DNA of 27,569 nt from Deinococcus sp. (GCF_025362455.1 NZ_JANYGJ010000244.1:1-27569); one strand, 5' to 3'; shown: positions 15,533 to 24,413, counted from the first letter of the stretch. The notes: generated by a model from the letters alone, not told the origin. Translations and numbers: made by a program.

Positions 15533-17944
15533 CTACCCGCCGCCAGCACTCCCCGCGCTGGGTTTGGGCGCAGCAGGCTTGGGCGGTGTCACGTCCGGAA
15601 TGTCGGCGCCCGGCGCTCTGAAGCGCTTGACGGCGGCGGGGTCGGGGGCCTGGTCGGGCAGCGGGGTCACGTCGCTGGCCGGAGCGTAGCCGCCCAGGGC
15701 CGAGCCATACACGCGGCGCTGCACGATGTTGTCGGGGTCGGTGAACTCGGTGGCCAGTCTGCCGGTGGCCTTGTCGATGTAGACCAGGGTGGTGGCCGGG
15801 TCGCTGGCGCCCAGGCTGACCTCGCGGTACTGGGGGCGCTCCGGAATCTGTTCGGCCACCGTGTTGTTGGTGATCTTGTACGCCGGGTCCACGACGGCCA
15901 CCTGGACTTTCTGCAAGGGGCCGATGACCGGGTGCGGCACGCTCAGCACGCCTTCGGGCGGCGTGAAGCTGCGGGCCGCCTTGCCGCTGAGCGCGTTCAC
16001 CATCATGTCGTGCCAGATCGGCGGCGCCCAGACGCCCGAATACAGGTCGGTGGGCATGTTGCCGCCCTGCTGAATGCCGATCCACACCGCGCCGACGTAA
16101 TACGGGTTGACGCCGACGAACCACAGATCCTTGGGGCCGTTGCTGGTGCCGGTCTTGCCGCCCACCGGCCAGCCGGGAATGCGGGCAGGCTGCGAGAAGC
16201 CGCCCTGGTTGGTGTCGAGGTCGTTGACCACGCCCTGAATCATGTCCAGCCCCAGGTAGGCGATCTGCGGCGACCAGACCCGGTGCGGGCGCTCGACGTC
16301 GTTGGAGGCGTCGTAGAGCACCTCACCGCGCGCGTCGGTGACGCGGGTGATGTAGCGCGGCGGACGGTACAGCCCCCCGTTGGCGAACGGCGCGTAGGCG
16401 GCGGCCAGCTTGACCGGCGTGGTCTCCACGGCGCCCAGCGCGGCGGCCAGGCCGGTGCCGTCGTTGGGCGGAATACCCAGCTCGCTGAGCTTGCCGAAGA
16501 ACGTCGGCAACCCCACGTCGTCGGCGATGCGCACGGTGGGCAGGTTCAGCGAGCGGTCCAGGGCCTCGCGCAGCGTCATGGTGCGAAACGTCATCTCGCC
16601 CTCGAAGTCCTTGGGTGAGTAGCGCCCGCCCTGGCAGGTGCCCTTGCTGCCGTTGGCGCAGCGGTAAGTGATCGGCCTGTCGTCGCGGGTGCTGAGCTGG
16701 GTAAACTGCCCGGTGCTCAGCGCGGTGGTGTACAGCAGAGGTTTAATGGTCGAGCCGATCTGGCGCTGGCCCTGAGCGGCGTTGTTCCACTCCGGCGCCG
16801 TGACGCCCTCGAAGAGTTTCTGGCCCACCATGCCCAGCACCTCGCCGCTGTACGGATCGCTGATGACCGCGCCCATGGTGGCGCGTCTGATCGGCATGCT
16901 GGCCCGCAGGCTGGCCCGCTCGACAACCGACTGGAGGCGGGTGTCTAAGGTGGTGTAAACCCGCAGGCCCCCGGCGCCGTAGACCTTCTCGCGCCCGAAG
17001 CGCCGCACCAGCTCCTGCTCGACTTGCTGCACGAAGTAGGCGGCCCGCACGGTGGTCACGGCCTTGAGGTGAATGGCCTCCTTGTCGGTCAGCGTAGCGG
17101 AGCTCAGGTTGCCACGGGCGTCGTAGGCCACCGTCCAGCCGCGCGGTTTCAGGTTTTCCTTCCAGGCGGCGTTGGCCTGCTCCTGGGTGACCCAGCCGTC
17201 TTGCACCATCCTGCCCAGCAGCACCCGCATAAAACCGCGCTGGGCCTTGTAATTGGTGTAGCGTCCGCGTGGGCTGGGCACCAGCGTGGTCAGGTAGGCG
17301 CTTTCGGCCAGGTCGAGTTCGCGTGGGGTCTTGCCGAAATACGCCTGCGAGGCGGCGTAGATGCCGTACAGCTCGACGGGTCCGCCGTCGCCCCAGTAGA
17401 TGACGTTCAGGTAGTCTTGCAAGATCTCTTCTTTGGTAAAGGCCCGCTCGACTTGCACACTGAGCATCCATTCCTTGATCTTGCGGTCCGGGGTCCGCGC
17501 CAGGTTGTATTCCTTGAGCAGCAAAGTATTGCGCACCAGTTGGTTGGTCAGCGTAGAGCCGCCCTGCACGTTCTCGCCGCGTGAGAGCCGCTGCACCTGG
17601 CGGGCCAGGCCGTAGGGGTCCAGGCCGTAGTGATCGAAAAACCGGCGGTCCTCGTTCGAGACGATGGCTGCCGTCATGTAGGGGCTGACCTCACTCAACT
17701 TGACCAGCGTGCGGCTGACTTTCTGGTCGCCGATCTTGGGGACCAGCGTGCCCAGCGGCGTGTTGTCGCGGGCGTAGACGCGGGTGATTGCCCCCAGGCT
17801 GAGGGTGTCGAGCTGGCGGTAATCCGGCAGATCACGCGCCCAGCGGGTGCCAAAGGTGGCCAGCAGCCCCATGCCGATAAACACGGCGGCCACGACCAGG
17901 GCCGCCAGAAACTTGATCAGTCCGATGAGTAAGCGTACAAACAT
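15533..17944 (-). CDS. Class A penicillin-binding protein (PBP1A-like)
   Basis: An 803-residue bifunctional peptidoglycan synthase anchored by one N-terminal helix (about residues 7-29). The GT51 glycosyltransferase domain has the catalytic Glu98 in SNEDRRFF and the GGSTLTNQLVRN motif (129-139). The transpeptidase domain has the nucleophile Ser398 with Lys401 (GSTIKP), SLN (465-467) and KTG (597-599). The C-terminal tail is rich in Pro, Ala and Gly. The start has a good Shine-Dalgarno sequence (AGGAG, 7-nt gap). The gene follows the stand-alone receiver gene by 46 bp and ends in a strong terminator, so it is the last gene of the unit. It acts in cell-wall synthesis at the outer face of the inner membrane. 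Confidence 0.95.
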   Translation of the reverse strand: MFVRLLIGLIKFLAALVVAAVFIGMGLLATFGTRWARDLPDYRQLDTLSLGAITRVYARDNTPLGTLVPKIGDQKVSRTLVKLSEVSPYMTAAIVSNEDRRFFDHYGLDPYGLARQVQRLSRGENVQGGSTLTNQLVRNTLLLKEYNLARTPDRKIKEWMLSVQVERAFTKEEILQDYLNVIYWGDGGPVELYGIYAASQAYFGKTPRELDLAESAYLTTLVPSPRGRYTNYKAQRGFMRVLLGRMVQDGWVTQEQANAAWKENLKPRGWTVAYDARGNLSSATLTDKEAIHLKAVTTVRAAYFVQQVEQELVRRFGREKVYGAGGLRVYTTLDTRLQSVVERASLRASMPIRRATMGAVISDPYSGEVLGMVGQKLFEGVTAPEWNNAAQGQRQIGSTIKPLLYTTALSTGQFTQLSTRDDRPITYRCANGSKGTCQGGRYSPKDFEGEMTFRTMTLREALDRSLNLPTVRIADDVGLPTFFGKLSELGIPPNDGTGLAAALGAVETTPVKLAAAYAPFANGGLYRPPRYITRVTDARGEVLYDASNDVERPHRVWSPQIAYLGLDMIQGVVNDLDTNQGGFSQPARIPGWPVGGKTGTSNGPKDLWFVGVNPYYVGAVWIGIQQGGNMPTDLYSGVWAPPIWHDMMVNALSGKAARSFTPPEGVLSVPHPVIGPLQKVQVAVVDPAYKITNNTVAEQIPERPQYREVSLGASDPATTLVYIDKATGRLATEFTDPDNIVQRRVYGSALGGYAPASDVTPLPDQAPDPAAVKRFRAPGADIPDVTPPKPAAPKPSAGSAGGG

Positions 17945-17990
17945 GCTGCTCCTGCGCGGCTGGCCTGCACTTTCTGGCCCGACCGCCCCT

Positions 17991-18368
17991 TTATTGTTGA
18001 CGCCCGTTGATGAGGTGCGTGACGCGCCCGCGCAGGTTCTTGCCCGACAGCGGCTTGGAGACGATATCGTCGGCGCCGACCAGTTTGGCGTGGTCGCGGG
18101 TCTGGTCGTCGTCGACGGCGGTGAGCAGCATCACCGGAATGTTGCGCAGCCGCTTGATGCGTTTGATGCGGGCACAGATTTCAAAACCGTCCATAAACGG
18201 CATGCCGATATCGAGCAGCATGGCGTCGGGCGTGTGGGTCTGGAGGTATTCCAGGGCGCCTTTGCCGTCGGCCACCGCCACGATCTCGTGACCGTCTGCT
18301 GACAAAATCACTTCCAGCATGGTCCGAATGGCCGGTTCATCGTCCGCGACAAGGATGGTGTGAGCCAT
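17991..18368 (-). CDS. Stand-alone response-regulator receiver protein
   Basis: A 125-residue CheY-like receiver domain with no output domain. The acidic pocket is D9-D10, the phospho-acceptor is Asp53 (LLDIGMP), and Thr83 and Lys105 are in place. It must work through a partner protein; none is adjacent, as the neighbours are an acyl-CoA ligase and a class A PBP. It probably shares a transcript with the PBP gene 46 bp downstream, which hints at a role near envelope synthesis but does not prove it. TATATT lies 8 nt before the ATG, so the start may be nearly leaderless. Confidence 0.85.
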   Translation of the reverse strand: MAHTILVADDEPAIRTMLEVILSADGHEIVAVADGKGALEYLQTHTPDAMLLDIGMPFMDGFEICARIKRIKRLRNIPVMLLTAVDDDQTRDHAKLVGADDIVSKPLSGKNLRGRVTHLINGRQQ

Positions 18369-18376
18369 AGGACACC

Positions 18377-18382
18377 AATATA
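18377..18382 (-). promoter_or_regulatory. -10 box for the receiver gene
   Basis: On the minus strand TATATT is followed by 8 nt and the ATG. TTTTGA, 16 bp upstream, is a weak -35 candidate. Confidence 0.5.
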
Positions 18383-18485
18383 GTCCAGGCCCGGCACTTC
18401 AAAAGGAAGATGGTCTAAGCGCCGCTGGGGGGTGTGCCGCCGCCCGCTCGTCACCCCAAGCCCATTTGCCCCGGTCCAGCTCAGC

Positions 18486-20192
18486 TCAGTCCTGGGCCGC
18501 CCTGCGCTTCTCCTCGTCGGCCAGCACGCGCCGGAGCACCTTGCCCGCCGCCGAGTGGGGCAATTCCTCACGGACTTCCACCGCCCTGGGCACCTTGTAG
18601 GCGCTCAGATGCGCTTTGCAGTGGGCGATGATCTCGGCCTGAGTGGCGCTGTGGCCCGGCTTGAAGGTCACGAAGGCCTTGACGCTCTCGCCCCGGTAGG
18701 CGTCGGCCACGCCGATCACCGCCGCCTCCAGCACGGCGGCGTGGGTATACAGCACGTCCTCGACCTCGCGGGGATAGATATTGAAGCCGCCCGCGATAAT
18801 CAGCTCCTTCTTGCGGTCCACGATCCGGAAATAACCGTCCGGGTCCATGGTCGCCAGGTCGCCGGTTTTCAGCCAGCGCGTCTGGCCCTCCTGTTGAATA
18901 GTCTCCTCGGTTTCTTCGGGCCTGTTCCAGTACCCGGCCATGATGTTCGGCCCGGCCACCCACAGCTCGCCGACCTCGCCGGGCGCCACCTGCTCGCCCG
19001 CGTCGTTTCTGATGGTGGCGTCCACGCCCGGCAGCGGCAGGCCGATGCTGCCGACACGCGGCTCACCGCCCACCGGGTTGGTGTGGGTGATCGGGCTGCT
19101 CTCGGTCAGGCCGTAGCCCTCGACCAGATTCGCACCGCCGGTAATCTCACGGAACACCCTGGCCGTCTCGGCAGGCAGCGGCGCACTACCCGAAATGCAG
19201 GCCCGCACCGACCCCAGGTTGTATTTTGGCGTGTCCGGCGAATTGTTGATGGCGTTGTACAGCGTCGGCACGCCGGGAAACAGCGTCACCCCCGCCTTCT
19301 GAATGGCACTCAGCAGCGTCTTGATATCGCGGGGATTGGGAATCAGCACGACGCTGGCGCCGATCATCAGGCTCAGGTTCATGCCCACCGTCATGCCGTA
19401 GACGTGGAAAAACGGAATGGCGCCCAGCGTGACCTCCTGGCCGGGCCGCAGCCCCTGCATCCAACTGATAGCCTGCTCGGCGTTGGCGATCAGGTTGCGG
19501 TGGGTCAACATGGCGCCTTTGGGCGTGCCGGTGGTGCCCCCGGTGTATTGCAGCAGCGCCACGTCGGCGGGCCGCACCTTGACCGGGCGCGGCGTACCTG
19601 AATGAGCAGTACCTGGATGGGAAAGCAGTTGCGCCAGGGTCAAGACCTTCTGGCTGGGTTTGACCGCCACCCACTTGCCCTTGCGCTTTTCCATCATCGG
19701 GTACAGCAGGTTTTTCGGGAACGGCAGCGCGTCCTGTACGCCGGTCACGATGACCCGCTTGACCGGCACCGCCGGGTTGCCCTCGATTTCGGCGAAGCGT
19801 GGATAAAAGCTGTCGAGCACAATCAATGTTTCGGCGCCGGAGTCGATCAATTGGTGCTCCAGCTCCTGGGCCACGTAGAGCGGCGAGGTGTTGACCACCA
19901 CCGCCCCCGCCAGCGAGGCGCCAAAAAACGCCACCACGAACTGCGGCGTGTTCGGCAGCATGATCGCCACCCGCTCGCCCGGCGCCACACCCTGCGCCTG
20001 GAGGCCCGCCGCAAAACGCTGCACGTTGACCCAGAGCTGGCGGTAAGTCTGGCGCTGCCCCAGGAAATCCAGCGCGGTTCGGGCACCAAACGTGCGGGCG
20101 GCCCGCTCCAGCATCTGCGGCAGCGTCAGATCGCTGGGCGTGAACTCGTGGGGTACGCCGGATTCGTAGTGCGCTAGCCAGGGTCGCTTCAT
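18486..20192 (-). CDS. fadD: Long-chain fatty acid--CoA ligase
   Basis: A 568-residue acyl-activating enzyme (ANL superfamily). It makes acyl-AMP and then acyl-CoA from fatty acids for beta-oxidation or lipid remodelling. The phosphate-binding loop YTGGTTGTPKGA lies at residues 216-227. EGYGLTESSP is the A5 motif, TGDLATMDPDGYFRIVDRKKE holds the ribose-binding Asp and hinge, and Lys551 in AAGKVLRR is the C-terminal catalytic lysine. The start has a Shine-Dalgarno sequence (TAGGAGC). The gene reads from a promoter about 90 bp upstream. The exact chain-length preference is not readable; the best fit is a FadD-type medium/long-chain enzyme. Confidence 0.9.
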   Translation of the reverse strand: MKRPWLAHYESGVPHEFTPSDLTLPQMLERAARTFGARTALDFLGQRQTYRQLWVNVQRFAAGLQAQGVAPGERVAIMLPNTPQFVVAFFGASLAGAVVVNTSPLYVAQELEHQLIDSGAETLIVLDSFYPRFAEIEGNPAVPVKRVIVTGVQDALPFPKNLLYPMMEKRKGKWVAVKPSQKVLTLAQLLSHPGTAHSGTPRPVKVRPADVALLQYTGGTTGTPKGAMLTHRNLIANAEQAISWMQGLRPGQEVTLGAIPFFHVYGMTVGMNLSLMIGASVVLIPNPRDIKTLLSAIQKAGVTLFPGVPTLYNAINNSPDTPKYNLGSVRACISGSAPLPAETARVFREITGGANLVEGYGLTESSPITHTNPVGGEPRVGSIGLPLPGVDATIRNDAGEQVAPGEVGELWVAGPNIMAGYWNRPEETEETIQQEGQTRWLKTGDLATMDPDGYFRIVDRKKELIIAGGFNIYPREVEDVLYTHAAVLEAAVIGVADAYRGESVKAFVTFKPGHSATQAEIIAHCKAHLSAYKVPRAVEVREELPHSAAGKVLRRVLADEEKRRAAQD

Positions 20193-20277
20193 GTGCGGGG
20201 CTCCTACAACACGCTGAGGCCCGGTCAGGATCAGTGATCCACGCGCACCCGGAGAGGGTCAGGAGTCGTTTGCACCG

Positions 20278-20306
20278 AGTATAAACTGTGTGGCGAGCGG
20301 CGTCTA
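20278..20306 (-). promoter_or_regulatory. Promoter of the acyl-CoA ligase gene
   Basis: On the minus strand TAGACG (20301-20306), a 17-bp spacer and TATACT (20278-20283). The start point would be near 20271, giving a leader of about 80 nt. Confidence 0.6.
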
Positions 20307-20366
20307 TGATCGCCGGTGGGGGAGGACCGCTGGTGGGGGAGATGAAAGTGTGGATGGGTGGCCACG

Positions 20367-20468
20367 GACCCCTCAGTCTGCTTCGCAGCCAGCTCCCCTC
20401 AAAGGGAGCCAAAAGATCAAAGCACGCGCCCAGTCGTTCTTTGCCTCGCTTTGAGGGGCGGAGGGGTC
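20367..20468. repeat. Foldback intergenic repeat
   Basis: Two nested inverted repeats: outer GACCCCTC (20367-20374) with GAGGGGTC (20461-20468), and inner CCCCTCAAAG (20395-20404) with CTTTGAGGGG (20449-20458). It is non-coding and lies between the phoU stop and the acyl-CoA ligase promoter. It looks like one member of a dispersed intergenic repeat family; no second copy is in the window. Confidence 0.6.
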
Positions 20469-20516
20469 GATTGCTCGCCACCCCAGCGCTTACCAATTAA
20501 CATCAACCCCCGCGCC

Positions 20517-21173
20517 TCACTCCCGCGTCTGCAATTCGCGCTGCCCGGTGATCCAGTAGTGCAGCCGCTCGGCGACGTTTTCCATATGGTCGCCGATGCG
20601 CTCCAGGCTGCGGCCCACCCGCATCAGGGTCAGGCTCTTAGAAATGTTGCGGGGGTCTTCGAGCATATACGTCACCAGTTCGCGCTGGGTCTGCTCGTAG
20701 AGGTCGTCCACCTCGTCGTCCATGTGCAGCGCCTCGTTGGCCTTCACCACGTCGCGCTCCTCGATGGCGGCGCGCAGGTGCAGACTCATCTCCTGCAACC
20801 GCTCCAGCATCCGGCCCAGGTTGACGTAGCGCTTGAGGGGCGCCGCCTGGGCCAGCTCGGCGCCGTCGGCGGCCACATGCACGGCGTAGTCGCCCATCCG
20901 CTCGATGTCCGACAGGCTCTTGAGGACCAGCGCCACCAGCCGCAGGTCGCGGGCCACCGGCTGATGCAGCGCGATGACCCGCAGGCACTCGGCCTCGATC
21001 TGGGCTTCCAGCGCGTCCACCTCGCGGTCGACCGAACGGATCTCGGTCAGGCGCCCGACGTTCTGGTGCAGCAGCACGTCGGCGGCGATGGGCAGCATCC
21101 CCTCGACGGTCACCAGCATCTTCAGCGCGTCGCTGAGTATTTTCTGCAAATCCTGTTCCAGTACTTCGCGCAT
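20517..21173 (-). CDS. phoU: PhoU phosphate signalling protein
   Basis: A 218-residue, all-helical PhoU protein made of two three-helix bundles. The metal-binding acidic segments appear as the paired repeats SLSDIERMGDYAVHVA and SLERIGDHMENVAERL, the PhoU hallmark. PhoU links phosphate-transporter state to the PhoR kinase and restrains Pho regulon expression. The start ATG has AAGGAGCC upstream. It is the third gene after the PhoB-like regulator and the histidine kinase on the same strand, 131 bp after the kinase stop; a tandem 14-bp repeat sits in that gap. No pst genes are in view. Confidence 0.93.
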   Translation of the reverse strand: MREVLEQDLQKILSDALKMLVTVEGMLPIAADVLLHQNVGRLTEIRSVDREVDALEAQIEAECLRVIALHQPVARDLRLVALVLKSLSDIERMGDYAVHVAADGAELAQAAPLKRYVNLGRMLERLQEMSLHLRAAIEERDVVKANEALHMDDEVDDLYEQTQRELVTYMLEDPRNISKSLTLMRVGRSLERIGDHMENVAERLHYWITGQRELQTRE

Positions 21174-21212
21174 GTGGCGGCTCCTTGAATGGGGAAAGGG
21201 GAGAACTGACTT

Positions 21213-21240
21213 CTTTATTGTGACGCCTTTGTTGTGACGC
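21213..21240 (-). repeat. Tandem 14-bp repeat upstream of phoU
   Basis: CTTTATTGTGACGC and CTTTGTTGTGACGC (plus-strand reading) lie head to tail, 13 of 14 bases alike. They are 40-67 bp before the phoU start and contain CACAAT on the minus strand, the same hexamer as the candidate -10 box of the PhoB-like gene. They may be a regulator site or a chance microrepeat. Confidence 0.5.
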
Positions 21241-21253
21241 TAAGAGGCGAGTG

Positions 21254-21318
21254 TCAGCTCCGGGTCTGCCCAGCCCAGCTCAGCCCAGCCCAAGTCAGCC
21301 CAACTCAGGTCAGCCCCG
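21254..21318. repeat. Degenerate CAGCCCAGCT repeats at the 3' end of the kinase gene
   Basis: The segment is built of imperfect 5- and 10-bp units of the type CAGCCCAGCT and CAAGTCAGCC. It covers the end of the kinase gene and the gap behind it. Confidence 0.5.
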
Positions 21319-22249
21319 CCACGCCCGGCAAGGTGAACACGAAGGCGTTGCGCCCGCCCCGCCGCTCGGCCCAGGCCTGACCGCCCCAGCCCTGCACGAT
21401 GCTGCGCACGATGTACAGGCCCATGCCGCTGCCCAGGCCCGGCGCATTCTCGCCGCGCGTGTGGGCCTGAAACAGATGCTCGGTGGAGAACAGCGCCTCG
21501 CCCTCGTCGCTGACGGCCACCTCGGTCCAGGCGCCGCGTGGCGTGGCCCGCACGTCTATGGCCGCGCCGTCCGGGCCGTACTTGAGGGCGTTTTCGATCA
21601 GGTTGAGCAGAATTTGCAGCAGTTTATCCGGGTCGGCCCGCACCAGATAATCGTCGCCGAAGCTCAGGCGGGCGGCGTGGGCGCTCAGGTCGGGGCCGAG
21701 TAGACGCTCGGCGCGCAAAAATACCTCGCTCAGCGGCACGGTGCGGGCACGGGTCGGCCTGAAGCCCACCGCCAGGTCTTCCACCAGCCGGGCCAGCCGC
21801 TCGACTTCAGAGAGGCCCTGCTTGATGAAGGTCTGCTGCAACTCGGCGGGCATGGCGTATTCCAGCGCCTCCAGAACACCTCGTAGGCCCGTTACGGGGG
21901 TCCGGAACTCGTGCGAGAGGATAGCCGTGGCTTCCCGCAGCTCGGCCTCGCGGCGGCGGTGCTCGGTCACGTCCTCGACGATCAACGCGCCGGGCACCGC
22001 CACGCAGCGCAGGGTCCGGCCCGTGACTTCGAGTTCCAGCTCGCCGCCGCGCTCGGCCAGGGCTTCCAGGGTGTGGCGGCGCAGCACTTCGAGCAGCGGG
22101 CGCCCGGCGGCCTTTTCGCTGCTGACCCCCCACAGCCGGGCGGCGGCGGCGTTCAGGTGCGTGACCCGGCCCGCCTCGAACTGCACTACGGCCTGGGGCA
22201 GCGAATCCTGCCAGTCGCCGGTCTGTTCGGGGGAGCGCAGGCGTTCCAT
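21305..22249 (-). CDS. Soluble histidine kinase, PhoR-like
   Basis: A 314-residue sensor kinase with a PAS-like N-terminal domain (residues about 15-95), a HisKA domain with phospho-acceptor His113 in LSHEFRTP, and an HATPase domain with N box NLIENALKYG and G2 box GLGSGMGLYIV. The usual G1 box (DxGxG) reads SDEGEAL, lacking the second Gly, so ATP binding may be altered. There is no transmembrane segment, unlike most PhoR proteins, so it must sense a cytoplasmic cue or a partner such as PhoU. It starts 24 bp after the regulator gene and forms the kinase half of that two-component pair. Confidence 0.82.
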   Translation of the reverse strand: MERLRSPEQTGDWQDSLPQAVVQFEAGRVTHLNAAAARLWGVSSEKAAGRPLLEVLRRHTLEALAERGGELELEVTGRTLRCVAVPGALIVEDVTEHRRREAELREATAILSHEFRTPVTGLRGVLEALEYAMPAELQQTFIKQGLSEVERLARLVEDLAVGFRPTRARTVPLSEVFLRAERLLGPDLSAHAARLSFGDDYLVRADPDKLLQILLNLIENALKYGPDGAAIDVRATPRGAWTEVAVSDEGEALFSTEHLFQAHTRGENAPGLGSGMGLYIVRSIVQGWGGQAWAERRGGRNAFVFTLPGVAGLT

Positions 22250-22273
22250 CAGGGCGTCTCCATCAGCATATGC

Positions 22274-22966
<693 letters not shown>

Positions 22967-23012
22967 CAGCGCCCCAGCCGCTGCGCCGGGAAACCCTGAA
23001 GCGCGGCACTGA

Positions 23013-23054
23013 GCAGGGCACAGCGGGGCGCCAGCAGGGCACAGCGGGGCGCCG
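23013..23054 (-). repeat. Two tandem 21-bp repeats in the leader of the response-regulator gene
   Basis: GCAGGGCACAGCGGGGCGCCA occurs twice in tandem, 20 of 21 bases alike; here the unit is quoted as its first 20 bases GCAGGGCACAGCGGGGCGCC plus one variable base. It lies 47-88 bp upstream of the start. Confidence 0.85.
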
Positions 23055-23113
23055 CCCCGGCCAGGCAGGCCCGGCGGCGGCATTCGGAGAACGGCTCATG
23101 ACTCACGCCCTTC

Positions 23114-23145
23114 ATTGTGCGGCCTGAAGTCAGGGCGCTGTCAGG
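23114..23145 (-). promoter_or_regulatory. Candidate Pho box and promoter of the regulator-kinase operon
   Basis: On the minus strand CCTGAC occurs twice, exactly 11 bp apart (23140-23145 and 23129-23134), followed 9 bp later by CACAAT (23114-23119) as a -10 box. E. coli Pho boxes are 11-bp direct repeats placed instead of the -35 box at about this distance from the -10 box. The hexamers match the E. coli consensus only partly, so this is a hypothesis. The leader to the ATG would be about 140 nt. Confidence 0.4.
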
Positions 23146-23152
23146 TGGGCAC

Positions 23153-23851
23153 TCACTTCAAAAACGGATTTCCGACCCGCTCGGCGCCCACCGTGCTCGC
23201 CGCACCGTGCCCCGGATAGATGCGCGTCGTGTCGGGCAGGCTCAGCAGCTCGGCGCCGATACCCGCGATCAATTCGGCATGGTTGCCGCCCGGCAGGTCG
23301 GTGCGCCCCACGCTGCCCGCAAACAGCGTGTCGCCGACCACCGCGAACCCGTCCGCCGGACCACCCTGACTCAGCAACACGACATGTCCCGGCGCGTGCC
23401 CTGGCAGCTCGCGGGCCACGAGGCTCAGCGCCCCCGCCGTGAAGACCTGGCCCTGGGCGATGGTGTGTTCCGGGTCGGCGGGCTGAACGAACGGCAGCTT
23501 CCAGCGGGCGGCGCTGGTATGTCCGTTTCGGTACAGCGCCAGGTCGCGTTCGTGCAGGTAGACCGGCACCTTCAGCGCCTCCCTGAGCGGCTGCACCGCC
23601 CCGATGTGATCGAAGTGGGCGTGGGTGAGCAAGATGGCCTGGACCTGTACGCCGTAGCTGTGAACCCAGTCCAGAATCCTCTGGGCCTCGTCGCCGGGGT
23701 CGAGTAAAAACCCCTGCTGGCTGGCCGCGTCCCAGACCAGCACGGCGTTTTCCTGAAGAGGACCGGTGGGCAGGCTGGCGACCCGCAAGGCGCCGTGCTT
23801 GTTGACGCCGTGTTCGTCGGTGTCCGGTGCGGATGTGCGGTTGGCAGTCAT
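23153..23851 (-). CDS. MBL-fold metallo-hydrolase (glyoxalase II-like)
   Basis: A 232-residue metallo-beta-lactamase-fold hydrolase. Metal ligands are H77, H79, D81 and H82 (THAHFDH), H152 (LPGHAPGH), D174 (VVGDTLF) and H215 (YPGHG). GSVGRTDLPGG is the extra signature of the short glyoxalase II / YcbL-type family. It probably hydrolyses a thioester such as S-lactoyl-bacillithiol or a related metabolite; the substrate is unknown. The ATG is placed by TAAACT, 6 nt upstream (leaderless). The gene is divergent from the small coiled-coil gene, and its -35 region is replaced by the 119-bp repeat that starts 18 bp upstream of the ATG. It is the first gene of the minus-strand block. Confidence 0.85.
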   Translation of the reverse strand: MTANRTSAPDTDEHGVNKHGALRVASLPTGPLQENAVLVWDAASQQGFLLDPGDEAQRILDWVHSYGVQVQAILLTHAHFDHIGAVQPLREALKVPVYLHERDLALYRNGHTSAARWKLPFVQPADPEHTIAQGQVFTAGALSLVARELPGHAPGHVVLLSQGGPADGFAVVGDTLFAGSVGRTDLPGGNHAELIAGIGAELLSLPDTTRIYPGHGAASTVGAERVGNPFLK

Positions 23852-23857
23852 GCGCTC

Positions 23858-23863
23858 AGTTTA
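23858..23863 (-). promoter_or_regulatory. -10 box for the leaderless MBL-fold gene
   Basis: On the minus strand TAAACT is followed by GAGCGC and ATG, a 6-nt gap. The expected -35 position falls within the dispersed repeat. Confidence 0.6.
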
Positions 23864-23868
23864 GAGCA

Positions 23869-23987
23869 GTACTCCGAATTACGCCACGGGGAAAACAGCC
23901 TCCCCGCGCCTCCATTCTGCGCCTTGCTCAGTCAACACTACTCGCTCCGCTCGGTCATAAAAAGGGTCTTTTTATGACATCTGCTCC
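23869..23987 (-). repeat. 119-bp dispersed repeat, copy 2
   Basis: Inverted copy of 14122-14240 with about 4 substitutions and no indels. It fills the space between the divergent MBL-fold and coiled-coil genes and reaches into the first codons of the latter. The hairpin end (23954-23978) faces that gene. Confidence 0.9.
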
Positions 23988-24318
23988 AGACCCGAACTTC
24001 AGTTCAGAATTCAGCAGCCTCAGCAGACCCGGAGGCGGCAGACTGAAGGCGCAGACTGAAGGCATGGACGACCAGGAACTCAATTTTGCCCGCACCATCT
24101 TGCAGGGCCGCGCGGTCAGCGCCGTCGGCGACGACGAGGTGCTGCGCGAGGCCGAGAGACTGCTGACGGGCTGGCAGGCCGGGCAACTTCGCATGGAGCG
24201 CCCCAAGCTCTACGACCATTACGCCCTGGTGTTCTCGGCGCTGCTGCGCAAGGTGGCTGCACTGGAGGCGAGGCTGGACGCGCTGGAACAGGCGAGGGCA
24301 GACGGCGAAACTAAGTGA
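23974..24318 (+). CDS. Small coiled-coil protein of unknown function (start uncertain)
   Basis: A frame of 114 residues from ATG 23974, or 84 residues from ATG 24064 (MDDQELNFARTILQG). I do not recognise a family. Residues after the second ATG are helical and coding-like, and the last 30 (VAALEARLDALEQAR) form a heptad-like coiled coil. The first ATG lies inside the hairpin of the 119-bp repeat, and residues 1-30 (SAPDPNFSSEFSSLSRPGGG) are low complexity, so I favour 24064 as the native start. A 12-bp direct repeat, GCAGACTGAAGG (two copies), sits just before it. The repeat insertion has probably replaced the original promoter region. Confidence 0.5.
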   Translation: MTSAPDPNFSSEFSSLSRPGGGRLKAQTEGMDDQELNFARTILQGRAVSAVGDDEVLREAERLLTGWQAGQLRMERPKLYDHYALVFSALLRKVAALEARLDALEQARADGETK

Positions 24319-24382
24319 GCTTGCCCTCAGCTCGAAGATGCGGTTTCGGCACGGTTCGCCGGACATCTCCACGAGCGGCCCC

Positions 24383-24413
24383 TGATATGGACTCCGACTT
24401 GAATCCCGTATGA
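24383..24413. repeat. Short palindromic repeat, long form
   Basis: It reads TGATATGGACTCCG, then 12 bases, then TATGA, and is an imperfect inverted repeat over 27 bp. The repeat at 10286 is the same without the 12 bases. The segment at 8339-8366 shares ATACGGGATT with its reverse complement and is a weaker third member. Confidence 0.6.

Noticed and set aside
15470..16618. A 382-codon plus-strand frame opposite the PBP gene
   Set aside because: Antisense shadow; the PBP reading has intact catalytic motifs in both domains.
18432..19601. A 389-codon plus-strand frame opposite the acyl-CoA ligase gene
   Set aside because: Antisense shadow of a clear ANL-superfamily enzyme.
22967..23083. 39-residue N-terminal extension of the PhoB-like regulator
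   Set aside because: It is encoded by a 21-bp tandem duplication and has no homology to receiver domains, which begin normally at MSAHHVVVIED.
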